From NCBI GenBank assembly GCA_963768715.1, contig CAVYJC010000008.1:369382-433381 (forward strand): a stretch of DNA of 64,000 nucleotides, read 5' to 3'. Under the pieces are notes generated by a model, which did no database searches, was not told where the DNA came from, and worked only from the letters and a program-made list of their open reading frames with translations. The stretch comes from DATKEJ01 sp963768715 (GTDB lineage: Bacteria > Bacteroidota > Rhodothermia > Rhodothermales > DATKEJ01). The translations under genes were made by a program, and so were the position numbers. Below, one piece after another: positions 9,050 to 17,845 of the stretch (the first letter of the stretch is position 1; every line of letters starts with the position of its first letter).

Positions 9050-11110
9050 CTACGTGTCGATCTCTGACTTGCCGGTTTCGGGCTCCGGCTTTCTGAAGAG
9101 TTCTGAACTCGCTACGAAATCGGCAGCCGAGCCGACCAGGATGAGGCGGTCGTCTGGCTCCAACCTGAAATCTCCAGATGGATTCCCGATCGTCCTTGTC
9201 CCACGTCGTATAGCCAGAACTGTCAGGTTGTGTCTCTGACGCAACTGCAATTCCTTTAACGTCCGGCGGGCAACCGGCGCTCCCTCTCGAACGGCGACTG
9301 CCCGCGTGTGCAGGCCCTCCTCGTCTAATCCTTGAAGAACCATCAGGTGCGCTTCCTGTATGCTCCCGCGGAAGAGTTGATAATCGCCGGATCGGACGAG
9401 GCTGACCTGACGGCTGATTTCATCGGGCGGCACCATGTAAGCGTTCAGAACCTGCGTGAACAACCGGATCGACGTCTCGAGTTCTTCTGGAATGACGACG
9501 TCCGCACCCGCTTCCTGGAGTCTGGGAATCTGGAACAGGAATCTTGTCCGCGCAATGATCTGAACCGTTGGATTCAGATAGCGGCAAATTCTCACGATGC
9601 GGGCGGTGGCTGCTTCGTCGCTGACGACCATCACGGCCAACTTTGCCGTGCTAATGCCGGCACGCTCCAGAATCGGGGCTCGTGTGGCATCACCCTGGAT
9701 GACATGAAGGCCTTGACTCTCCGCTTCAGAACACAGTACAGGGTTCAGTTCGATGATGGCGAAAGGAAGACCGATGTCCGCCATCACCCTGGTCAGTCGG
9801 CGTCCTGCGGGTCCGAATCCTGCGATGACGACGTGATCTTCGAGCGGTGCCTGCTTGGCATCCTGTTCTGAGGGTACCTCAGCGTGTAGCCACGATCCCG
9901 GCAGGTTGGCCAGGGTTGTTCCCAGCTTTGGCCCCAGATAGAGCAGCAACGGCGTCAGGGCCATGAGTAGAACGGTAACCGCAATGAAGATCTGTGTTCC
10001 CAGCCCGCCGGGGCCGGCTGGGAAGAGTTGCACGGCTTGGCCTGACCGTTGAAGGACGAAGGAGAACTCTCCGATTTGGGCAAGACCCAAACCGGTCGTA
10101 ACGGCAACCCTGATTGGAAAACGGAGGGCGATCACACTGACGGTAGTGGCAAGGAGTTTCACGGCCAGAACGGCCACAGCAACGCCGAGTACGAGCCAGA
10201 GGTTGGCGAGGACGAACCGAAGGTCGAGCAGCATTCCTACGGACACGAAAAACGCGGCGTTGAAGAGGGTTTTAAGGGGCAGGATTTCACTTAGTGCATG
10301 TTCACTGTAGCGGCTTTCCGATACGACAAGTCCGGCGACGAAGGCGCCCAATGCCAGACTGATGCCCGCAAGGCTCGAAATCCAGGCAATCCCCAGGCAG
10401 ATGGTCACCACCGCCGGCAGAAAAAGCTCCAGCCTCTTTGTCGCAGCAATGCGTTCGAGGAGCCAGGGGACGATCTTGCGGGCCGCCACGAGGACAAGTG
10501 CAATCAGGACCAGGGCTCGGATGAGTGCCGCGACCAGTTGCAACGGCGTCGATTCCTCACGACCGAATGTTGTAACCAGCAGCACCATGACAATAATGGC
10601 CAGATCCTGAAAGATCAGGATCGCAAGAGACAGCCGGCCGGCCGGTGTCTCGGTTTCAGCCCGGTCCGACAGCAGAGTCAGGACGATAGCCGTACTGCTG
10701 AGCGCGACCAGGCACCCGGTAAAGACGGCCGTTTCGATCGAAACGCCGGCGACAGCAAGCACTCCGGTGACGATGGCAAGCGTGATAGCTACTTGCAGTC
10801 CGCCGCCCACTACGATCAGGCGTCGAATACGGACCAACTTTTCCAGGCTCAACTCGACGCCGATAGTGAAGAGAAGGAGGATTACTCCAATCTCGGCGAG
10901 ACCGTTGATTAACTCGCCGTCCGAAACGAGCCCGAGGGCCGTCGGACCGATTGCGATGCCGGCCAGGAGAAAGCCGACGATCGGCACAAGTCGGATTCGC
11001 TCGCAGAGATACGCGAGCACGACGCCGGCGACAAGAATGGCCACGACTTCGCCGAGGAACGGCAAAGTGAGGCCTGCGAGCAGTGGCGATATCGTAAATC
11101 CGGAAGACAT
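9050..11110 (-). CDS. CPA2-family cation:proton antiporter with TrkA domains (KefB/KefC type)
   Basis: 686 aa. Residues 1-400 form about 12-13 membrane helices with VPIVGFLLAGIAIGP, LFTIGVELS and the conserved ILIFQDLAII segment. A TrkA-N (RCK) domain follows with the nucleotide-binding motif VVIAGFGPAGRRL and acidic strand end AIIELNP, then a TrkA-C domain ending in FRLEPDDRLILVGSAADF. Such proteins exchange K+ or Na+ for protons under nucleotide control. The stop codon lies five bases from the converging sucrose-phosphate-synthase stop. The pairing suggests a salt or osmotic stress locus (inference). Confidence 0.92.
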   Translation of the reverse strand: MSSGFTISPLLAGLTLPFLGEVVAILVAGVVLAYLCERIRLVPIVGFLLAGIAIGPTALGLVSDGELINGLAEIGVILLLFTIGVELSLEKLVRIRRLIVVGGGLQVAITLAIVTGVLAVAGVSIETAVFTGCLVALSSTAIVLTLLSDRAETETPAGRLSLAILIFQDLAIIVMVLLVTTFGREESTPLQLVAALIRALVLIALVLVAARKIVPWLLERIAATKRLELFLPAVVTICLGIAWISSLAGISLALGAFVAGLVVSESRYSEHALSEILPLKTLFNAAFFVSVGMLLDLRFVLANLWLVLGVAVAVLAVKLLATTVSVIALRFPIRVAVTTGLGLAQIGEFSFVLQRSGQAVQLFPAGPGGLGTQIFIAVTVLLMALTPLLLYLGPKLGTTLANLPGSWLHAEVPSEQDAKQAPLEDHVVIAGFGPAGRRLTRVMADIGLPFAIIELNPVLCSEAESQGLHVIQGDATRAPILERAGISTAKLAVMVVSDEAATARIVRICRYLNPTVQIIARTRFLFQIPRLQEAGADVVIPEELETSIRLFTQVLNAYMVPPDEISRQVSLVRSGDYQLFRGSIQEAHLMVLQGLDEEGLHTRAVAVREGAPVARRTLKELQLRQRHNLTVLAIRRGTRTIGNPSGDFRLEPDDRLILVGSAADFVASSELFRKPEPETGKSEIDT

Positions 11111-11367
11111 ATCGGCCTGATCCGTAAAATGATTCGGTCTATCTGATATCCGCTCTCCAGACTCGCCGGCGGGCGGCTTTCCGGACGACGGAGTATACGA
11201 TGTGCCGAAGGTTGTTCGTAGTGATTCTCGATCCGCCTTAGACGTATACGGATTGTTTGTCGTTGGATCGCGGCTTATGCCACACCTGCGGAATCGACCG
11301 TAGGTGACGTTGCGCTTTCATCGGTCTATATTCAACAGCGAATTCCCGACGAACCCCAGTCAATCTT
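11111..11367. promoter_or_regulatory. Divergent promoter region
   Basis: 257 bases between the start of the antiporter gene and the start of the cysteine hydrolase gene on the opposite strand. Both promoters must lie here by position; no clear consensus box or operator was recognised. Confidence 0.4.
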
Positions 11368-11973
11368 ATGGGCTGCGCCCTGATCATTATCGACCTTATC
11401 GAGGACTACTTCGACGCCACCATTTGGCCCGCAAGTGCGCTCCCTGCCAGACGCCGTGAACTCGTCACCGCCGGAAACGACCTCGTTCAGATTTGTCGAG
11501 AGCAAAATGTACCCGTAATCTGGGTCCGGCAGGAATTCAGCGCCGATTTTTCCGATGCGTTCCCCCATGCGAGAAGGGCCGGTACACGATACGCGATTGC
11601 AGGGACACCCGGTGCGGCGCTCGCTGCCGGACTGGAGGTACGACCAGACGAAGCTGTACTTACCAAGAAGCGGTTTTCCGCGTTTTTCGGAACGGGGCTG
11701 AACGAGTTGCTGGTTGATCTGCAGGCCACGACCGTCATTCTGGCTGGAATCACGACGGCCTGGTGTGTCCGCTCGACTGCTGTTGACGCGTATCAGCGCG
11801 ACTTCGAGGTCATCCTCGCCACCGACTGTATGGCGGCGTTCGACGAGGCGTCGCATCGCGCATCGCTGGCGGCGATGGATGGTTACATCGCGACCTGCAT
11901 GACGAACGCCGAGGTAGCTGACCGCCTGGATTTGCTGCACCGGATGCCGGGTGCGGCAGCTCGCGAAGGCTGA
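11368..11973 (+). CDS. Isochorismatase-family cysteine hydrolase
   Basis: 201 aa. The catalytic triad of the family is visible: Asp9 in LIIIDLIEDY, Lys100/101 in LTKKRFSAFFGTGL, and Cys133 in ITTAWCVRSTA. The cis-peptide region LAGITTAWCV is intact. Family members hydrolyse isochorismate, nicotinamide, N-carbamoyl compounds or biuret-like amides; no residue singles one out. Cytoplasmic. The following DUF1905-like gene starts 28 bases after its stop and is probably co-transcribed. Confidence 0.88.
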   Translation: MGCALIIIDLIEDYFDATIWPASALPARRRELVTAGNDLVQICREQNVPVIWVRQEFSADFSDAFPHARRAGTRYAIAGTPGAALAAGLEVRPDEAVLTKKRFSAFFGTGLNELLVDLQATTVILAGITTAWCVRSTAVDAYQRDFEVILATDCMAAFDEASHRASLAAMDGYIATCMTNAEVADRLDLLHRMPGAAAREG

Positions 11974-12001
11974 CGATCCACCCCAGCAAGCGTTTAGAGG
12001 C

Positions 12002-12499
12002 GTGACCGACGATCCAACATACCGATTCACTGCGCCGGTTCTCATCTACAAAGGCGGCTCGACACAGCATTTCCTGCCGGTCCCCGGCGATGTGGCGGAG
12101 GAGGTCAGGGAGCGCGGTACACGCCGCCTCATCCTCGATCTGAACGGTCACAGAGAGCGGCGTGCACTGCACAACATTCGAGAAATGGGTCCCGCCATCA
12201 TCCTGAGCAAACGACTGCTGAAGGTGCTGGGCGTTTCGTACGGCGATTTTGTCCACGTCGAACTGAGGGTGGATCCCGATCCCGATTTTGTCGAGATCTG
12301 CGAGGAACTCCGCGTCGCGCTCGAGCAGGACACGGAAGCGGCCGAGCGGTTTTATGCCATGACGCCCGGCCGACAACGGTCACTCGCCTACTATGCAAAC
12401 AGCGCCAAGCGAGTCGAGACGCGCATCAAACGAAGTCTTGAACTGGCGGGCAAGTTGAGGACGCATACGTTGGCAGGGGACCAGAAGAAGGAATTGTGA
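12002..12499 (+). CDS. DUF1905/YdeI-OmpD-associated-like protein
   Basis: About 165 aa from GTG 12002, chosen because an upstream GTG at 11951 would overlap the previous gene. FTAPVLIYKGGSTQHFLPVP opens a DUF1905 barrel and TPGRQRSLAYYANSAKRVETRIKR is the usual C-terminal YdeI/OmpD-associated (bacteriocin-protection) helix pair. The role of the family is not settled. The last two codons and the stop (GAA TTG TGA, 12491-12499) lie inside an 80-bp palindromic repeat that recurs at 30425, so the repeat sets the C-terminus. Confidence 0.75.
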   Translation: MTDDPTYRFTAPVLIYKGGSTQHFLPVPGDVAEEVRERGTRRLILDLNGHRERRALHNIREMGPAIILSKRLLKVLGVSYGDFVHVELRVDPDPDFVEICEELRVALEQDTEAAERFYAMTPGRQRSLAYYANSAKRVETRIKRSLELAGKLRTHTLAGDQKKEL

Positions 12500-12570
12500 A
12501 GCCCAGAGTACAGGTCTTAAGACCTGACAGGTTTTAAAACCTGTCGGGTTTAAAAACCCGTCAGGTTTGT
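12491..12570. repeat. 80-bp triple-palindrome dispersed element, copy 1
   Basis: Contains three consecutive palindromes: CAGGTCTTAAGACCTG (12511-12526), ACAGGTTTTAAAACCTGT (12527-12544) and an imperfect CGGG...CCCG (12545-12560). It aligns without gaps to 30425-30504, 68 of 80 positions identical by hand, with paired changes in the second palindrome that keep base pairing. It lies exactly between two converging genes and could act as a two-way terminator here, but the other copy lies between divergent genes. Resembles a REP/MITE-like element. Confidence 0.85.
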
Positions 12571-12580
12571 TTGAACACCC

Positions 12581-13642
12581 CTAAATCGCCCCCACGGCCT
12601 CGCTCATTGCCACTACGTTCGCAACGGGGATGTCCGGATTGATCGTGTTGGCCGTGAAAAGCACCAGCGACGCCTGGCCGCGACATGTTTCGATGGCGGA
12701 CCTAACCCTTTCGACGATTTCTGCAGCCGTCATTAGCGGCAATTCCGTGGTCACCGAAAGCGGACCGAAAATCAGAAGGCGTTCGCCGTCGCGGGTTCGA
12801 TGGCGGACGAGGTCGTCCAAGACCACGCCGCATTCCGATTGGAAACCTTGAAACCCTTGGACACCCGCCGCGAGCAACGGATCGACGATCCGGCGGATGT
12901 CCCCGTCGGAGTGCCACACCGGTTTGCAGCCGACCTCCAGCAACGGTTCCAGCGAGTACTCGAGCTGCGGGAAGAAATGCTGTTCGAGGAACGCTGGAGA
13001 CAGCATTGGTCCCCGCTGATCGCAGATGTCCTCGCCAAGAAGGACGGCATGCGGGTACAAACCCTCGGAAACCGCCCGAGCCAGGAGACGCGACTGGCAC
13101 CGACCTCTCGCACCACCCACTCGCATCAACTTCTCGGCATGCTCGGGATGGGCGCCGACAACGTAGAAGAAGTTCTCGTATCCATATCGTCCATACCAGG
13201 CAATCTTGGATGCCGCATCCCACTGTGCCGGCATCCAGACCATGTCGCCGGATTGGGCCCTGCCATCGATCAGATCGTTGCGGAAAGTTGCATACTCCAC
13301 CTCGAAATCGAAATTCGTCTCGGTCTCTTCTGCATCGGGCAGCGACTCGATGTCCTTGAGCGCGTCCTCGAGCGTCATCCGGCCGGCGGAGGTGAAGTAG
13401 TTGTCCGTATCAACGCACCGGTAGTCACCATCCTTGGGGACGAATACATCGATCAGTCCATCGATCCCCAATTTTCGATATGCGTCGAGTGATATCCGAA
13501 CGGGGTCGTCCCAGTACTGCTCTGCAGACGAACCCGTCAGTTCAATGATGAGATTCGGTGCGGCGATCCACCCGCCCAGAATCGGTGTCCGATCCGCCTC
13601 GCCGTGCGCGAATACGGTTTCAAGCCGCTCCCAATTTGTCAT
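12581..13642 (-). CDS. Uroporphyrinogen-decarboxylase-fold methyltransferase-like protein (first of two)
   Basis: 353 aa TIM-barrel of the URO-D/MtaA superfamily: MTNWERLETVFAHGEADRTP start, LGEDICDQRGPMLSPAFLEQ, KPVWHSDGDIRRIVDPLLAAG and VQGFQGFQSECG. The HSDGD segment is the metal/substrate site equivalent in corrinoid methyltransferase relatives. True heme-pathway HemE has a different conserved N-terminus, so this is not HemE. Relatives act in demethylation or unknown carbohydrate-linked catabolism. It starts 17 bases after the transporter stop, hence an operon. A second paralogue-like gene lies at 17846-18959. Confidence 0.8.
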   Translation of the reverse strand: MTNWERLETVFAHGEADRTPILGGWIAAPNLIIELTGSSAEQYWDDPVRISLDAYRKLGIDGLIDVFVPKDGDYRCVDTDNYFTSAGRMTLEDALKDIESLPDAEETETNFDFEVEYATFRNDLIDGRAQSGDMVWMPAQWDAASKIAWYGRYGYENFFYVVGAHPEHAEKLMRVGGARGRCQSRLLARAVSEGLYPHAVLLGEDICDQRGPMLSPAFLEQHFFPQLEYSLEPLLEVGCKPVWHSDGDIRRIVDPLLAAGVQGFQGFQSECGVVLDDLVRHRTRDGERLLIFGPLSVTTELPLMTAAEIVERVRSAIETCRGQASLVLFTANTINPDIPVANVVAMSEAVGAI

Positions 13643-13658
13643 ATCGAACCTGCGAACC

Positions 13659-15104
13659 TCAGTTAGTCGACTGGACTGGACGATAAGTGTGTTGGCGTAA
13701 CAGATACGTGCGGCGATTCCCCACGCTTGCTGTCGGGTGGATCGCTAACTGGAGGCGGTCCCGCGTCAAAGACCGATTGCGATGCCCACGGAATATGGCC
13801 AGCAGGCCCAGTGCCACGAGACCGAAGTACAGCGGCAGTGTGAATCTCAGCCAATCCTCGAAACGGACGCCGACGATGCCCAGAATGGCCAGGAGCGCGC
13901 CGTTGGTCGGCGTGATGAGGTCACAAAGTCCGGCCCCGTACTGATAGGCCAGGACAGCCACTTGGCGCGAGAGGCCGAGCAAGTCTGACAGGGGAACGAT
14001 GACGGGCATGGTGAGCACCGCCTGCCCGCTCACACTGGGCACCGGGAAATGGATGATCGTTTGGGCGACGACCATCCCGAATGTCGACGCAATGAGCGGA
14101 AGGTTTTGGAGTGGCGTAAACAGCCCGTTCACGATCGTGTCTACGATCTTGCCGTCCTCCATCACGACGAAGATGGCCCGCGCGAATCCGATGAGCATCG
14201 CGGCATAGGCCATCGACTGAAAGCCCTTGGCGTACGCTTTGGCCGTACCAGTGACACCCAGGCCTCCGACTGCGCCGGCAACGATGCCCATCAGGAAAAA
14301 ACAGGCAGACAACTCGTTGAAGCCCCAGTCTTGCCAGGTCATTCCCCATACCGCCACCCCGAACGTCAGCGCAAGAAGCGCGAGTACGACCCCGTCGCGT
14401 GAGGAGGAAGCGTCCGTATCGGCAACCTCCGACTCCACGCCCGGCAAGCGAGTTCTGGCGGCATAACGCATGGTCCACCCGATCCACAAGGCCAGCGCCA
14501 GAACGAGAAACATCAAGCGGAAGAGTCCCCCCGAGCCGAGCGGCAGTTCAGCGATCTTCTGTGCAATCTGTACCTGGAACGGGTTGATCGGACTGAATGC
14601 CGAACCTACCGCAGCGGGTCCCACGCTGATCAATGCCGCCACCATTGGAGTGAAACCGACCCGGCGCGTCAAGACGAGAAGGACAGGAACGAGCGCGATG
14701 ATCTCCTCCTGCATGTTCTCGACAATCCCGCCTGCGGCGAAAAAGAGAGACACGATCGGAATGACGATCAGACCGCCGCCGCCCAGTCGCGAAACGAGCC
14801 ACGTCATGGCTCTTCGGAGGGTTCCCGTTTCGTCGATCACCGTGAACGCGCCGCCAACCAGGAAAACCAGAAAGATCACGTCTCCGGCCGCAGCCATGCC
14901 GCGCGGGAGCGCAACGAGCGCTTCGAACAGATTGACCGGACTTGGGTCTACTTCATGGTAGGTGCCCGAAACGACGACCGTACGGCCGCTCGCTTCGTCG
15001 TATCGTCGATCAAATTGACCGGCAGGCAGGACATAGCTCAGCCCGGCGGCGAGAAATACGCATCCTGTGAGAAGGACAATGGGATGGGGGAAGTGGAGTT
15101 TAAT
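13659..15104 (-). CDS. YfcC/DcuC-like membrane transporter, start codon unclear
   Basis: Reading frame 14897-13659 is clean and holds GGAFTVIDETGTLRRAM, FFAAGGIVENMQEEIIAL, SVGPAAVGSAFSPINPFQVQ, HFPVPSVSGQAVLTMPVIVP and YGAGLCDLITPTNGALLAIL, the hallmarks of the YfcC family (C4-dicarboxylate or amino-acid carriers). The frame stays open upstream and encodes a first helix (FPHPIVLLTGCVFLAAGLSYV LPAGQFD...), which the family has, but no ATG, GTG or TTG precedes it; ATT at 15104 (ATT AAA CTC CAC) is the only start-like codon in place. Either a rare ATT start or a base error. About 480 aa and 11-12 helices. Lies in a cluster with two URO-D-fold genes and a glycosidase-like gene, so it may import their substrate. 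Confidence 0.75.
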   Translation of the reverse strand: MKLHFPHPIVLLTGCVFLAAGLSYVLPAGQFDRRYDEASGRTVVVSGTYHEVDPSPVNLFEALVALPRGMAAAGDVIFLVFLVGGAFTVIDETGTLRRAMTWLVSRLGGGGLIVIPIVSLFFAAGGIVENMQEEIIALVPVLLVLTRRVGFTPMVAALISVGPAAVGSAFSPINPFQVQIAQKIAELPLGSGGLFRLMFLVLALALWIGWTMRYAARTRLPGVESEVADTDASSSRDGVVLALLALTFGVAVWGMTWQDWGFNELSACFFLMGIVAGAVGGLGVTGTAKAYAKGFQSMAYAAMLIGFARAIFVVMEDGKIVDTIVNGLFTPLQNLPLIASTFGMVVAQTIIHFPVPSVSGQAVLTMPVIVPLSDLLGLSRQVAVLAYQYGAGLCDLITPTNGALLAILGIVGVRFEDWLRFTLPLYFGLVALGLLAIFRGHRNRSLTRDRLQLAIHPTASVGNRRTYLLRQHTYRPVQSTN

Positions 15105-15399
15105 CGGACTGACTATTCGCCTGGAGATGGGCGAAGATAGGGCGTGGAGGTCAATTGAGTGTCAAAGGTCGAAGGTCGACCGTCGAAGAGCCTGCCCGAA
15201 CGAGCGAACCAGGTACTTGATGGCGGGGACATCCGGGATCGAGCGAGGAGGGATTGAACGTCACGCCGATGAAAGCCGACTGGAGGGAAAGAACGGCCTT
15301 CGCCCGGCTTCACTGCGTTCGCCGAGGCTTCCAGTCTTCGCTCTCGTTCCTTCGAGCTTCGACAGGCGCGCAAGCTAGAAAGACTAGAAGACGAGAAGA
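15105..15399. other. Intergenic region with short repeats
   Basis: 295 bases between two minus-strand genes. It holds a GTCGAAG-type micro-repeat at about 15161-15190 and the edge of a CTAGAAGA tandem repeat at 15375-15411. No gene is supported. Confidence 0.5.
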
Positions 15400-15411
15400 C
15401 TAGAAGACTAG
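15375..15411. repeat. CTAGAAGA tandem repeat, copy 1
   Basis: Imperfect 8-base tandem (unit ACTAGAAG). It overlaps the 3' end of the glycosidase-like gene: the last codons CTA GTC TTC and the TAG stop are made from repeat units. The same unit is repeated at 24079-24116. Confidence 0.85.
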
Positions 15412-17661
15412 TACCCTAAGTAATTCCTCTTCCTTCAATTCGGATCCAGCCGGCATCCGCCACATGTAGTTCGGATCGATGTAGAGGCTCCTCATGTCTG
15501 CGTAACGCTCCATCAACTCGATCTTCTTTCGGAGCAGGATCGGCAGGTTGTTGCCGTACGTATGCGTCGTTTCGCCTTGCTCGGCCAGCACGATGAAGTC
15601 GATGTCGGTCGACTCCCAGAGCTCCAGCAATTCCCGTGCATTCTCCAACTCATTCGCCACCATCTCGTCGACGAAGGCGCGACAGCGCGTTCGTTCGGCG
15701 TCGGATTCGGCCTGCGAGATATCCGTGCACGCCGGCAATCCAAGCCGAGATGTTTCGTAGCGTCCGGCAGTAAGACCTGTATGCCCGGAGGCGGTCACGC
15801 GTCTCCTCGAAGACGGCACTGCCTTGTCCGGCATCCGACGCGGCCTGTGACGCGATTGCGATCGCCCGATCCAGCGGCCCCCAGACTTCTTCGTCGAATT
15901 GATGGACGTGCTCCTCGGCCGCTTCTCTCGGGATCAGATCCCAGAGGCAATCCTTCGAAAAATCGACGTTGTGCGGATTGTTGAAGATCGAGAGGATGTA
16001 CTTCTCGTAGTACGCTCGCTCGGATTCCGGAATCGCCGAGATGTTCGGCACGAACGGGCGCACCCACCAGCGATACCAGGTAAAGCCCTGCCCGCCGTAA
16101 AGCGAATGCCACGGCGTGGCTGCGACGGCCTCGTCACTTGCTTTCCAGATCGATACCAGTTTGTCGGCAGGCCCGTCGCCAACTAGTCCAGCCGCGAATG
16201 CTCTGACCACGTCATCGACCGGCGTATCTGGAGCAAACTGAAAGGCGCGCAAGACCTCGCGATTGACTTCCGATCCGACCAGAAATGGCGCGTCGATGTA
16301 GAGCTCGACGTGGCGAAATCCTGCTTCCTTCAGATGCTCCAGCTTACGGGCAGCCTGCCATGGACTCGGCACACCGATGATCTGCGCCGACCCGCGAAGG
16401 ATCGCATCGCCGCACATCTCGGATCCCCTCTCGCGGAATCGCTGCATCGTCCCGAACCATTCGTCGTCATAGTCGCTGCGCTGCGAGATCCGATGGAGGT
16501 CGATGCCGTCGTCGAGTCCGTCAAGGATGATCTCGGCTTCTTCGGCGATGTTCTTCAGTCCGGTCTGGATACGAAACTCCGGATTGACTTCGTGCGCTGC
16601 ATCCCGCATCAACCGGTAGTACCGGATCACGTTTTCTGCAGCCAGTTTTGCGATTTCTGCGTCCGGCCGCCATTCGCGTACGAGGTAGGGGCCGCCGTTT
16701 CGTCCCGGATACAAGCTGGCCGTGTACTCGAACCCCGACCCGCTATCGTTCAGCAGGGCGATCATGAATCCCAGCTCAGGCACTTCCTTGAGCAGATTCC
16801 GCATCAGTTCGGCGTAGTGCCATCGAACGGCCGGATGGGCGAGCGTCAGCGTATATCGCGGTTCGAAGGAACGATACGTGTGGTCGATCCGTGCGCCTCG
16901 GAGGAACGGGTATTTTCGCAAGCAGCGATTCGGGTACCGATCGGGGATTTGCTGAGTAAAGTCCCGGCGTCAGTCCATACTTGACAGCCAGTCCGGAAAG
17001 TTTCTTCAGCAGGGCAAGGTTGCCGTTCAGCAGCTCAGGCGGATAGGTGCCTTTGTTCAGCTTGGTTTCGACGTACTGGTCGATGTCTAGTGCATAGGCA
17101 TAGAATCGATAATAGATCTCACCGTCGGGACCGGTCTCATGGGGCGTTCGCTCCGCCGGCTCGTTGACGACGACGTGGGTACAGCCCAGGCGCGCGGCCT
17201 CGCGAAACGAAGCCTCGACATCGGCCAGTGTGACCGGGTCCTTTCGCTTCTTAAGATAACCGAGGCGCAGCATGTGCTGGTCTTCGCGGCCGGTGATCCA
17301 GTGAAATGGCGGGCGGATTACCAATCCGTCCTCCAGACTTTCGCCTTCACCGGCTACGATCCGTTCCTTAACGATCGCGTAGAGTCCGTAAAGGAATCGC
17401 GCGTGGGATGCCAGGATGAGGCCACTTCCACCGGCGTCGATTCTTGCGTACATCCATGGACCGTCGCCGGGAAGCTCTTCAGGAAGGGGCCACGGGCAAG
17501 ACGGGGCCACGGCCACTCGAAGATCGCCCCCGTCAAACGTCTGGGCCTTGGGCAGGTGATAATTGTACTCCATTGAACAATTCGTCGCGGAGTGCGCGCG
17601 CCACTGTTTCGACGACGGGGGGGCTGTCTGTCGGATAGAGAATTCGAGTCGGCTGCTGCAT
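15400..17661 (-). pseudogene. TIM-barrel glycoside-hydrolase-like protein, three frame breaks
   Basis: Reconstructed from ATG 17661 (MQQPTRILYPTDSPPVVETV) through breaks near 17570, 16917 (an AAAA run where AAA restores the frame) and 15715. Joined length is about 750 aa without a signal peptide. An N-terminal alpha/beta domain has SGLILASHARFLYGLYAIV, as in GH20/GH67 auxiliary domains; it is followed by a barrel with RPPFHWITGREDQHMLRLG, HVVVNEPAE, FMIALLNDSGSG and WYRWWVRPFVPNISAIPESE, and a helical tail. Likely a cytoplasmic glycosidase or glucuronidase-like enzyme; exact family unknown. Its C-terminus (LVF, stop) is formed by a CTAGAAGA repeat. Flanked by a URO-D-fold gene and a transporter. 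Breaks are probably sequencing errors. Confidence 0.6.
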
Positions 17662-17845
17662 AGATTATTCCGTTATTGCAAGAACTTTTCCATTTCCAAC
17701 GGTCAAAGAGAAGTTAGAGTGTCCGCCCACCCCGTGCCGGGGCCAGGACCTCTGCGCGGAGGGATCTTGGGAGAAGCTGCAGGTCTTCTGCACCTGGTTT
17801 CTTTTAAGACTGAGAGGTGAGGGGTGGAGTTCGCTCCCCAATAAC

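Noticed and set aside
12511..12570. Ordinary intrinsic terminator only
   Set aside because: It could serve as a terminator here, but a full-length 80-bp copy between divergent genes at 30425 shows it is a dispersed element.
12581..13642. Heme-pathway HemE
   Set aside because: It lacks the conserved HemE N-terminal arginine/aspartate signature and sits in a catabolic-looking cluster with a second URO-D-fold gene.
15113..15373. Possible 86-aa minus-strand gene
   Set aside because: Arg/Ser-rich shadow-like translation across micro-repeats; no support.
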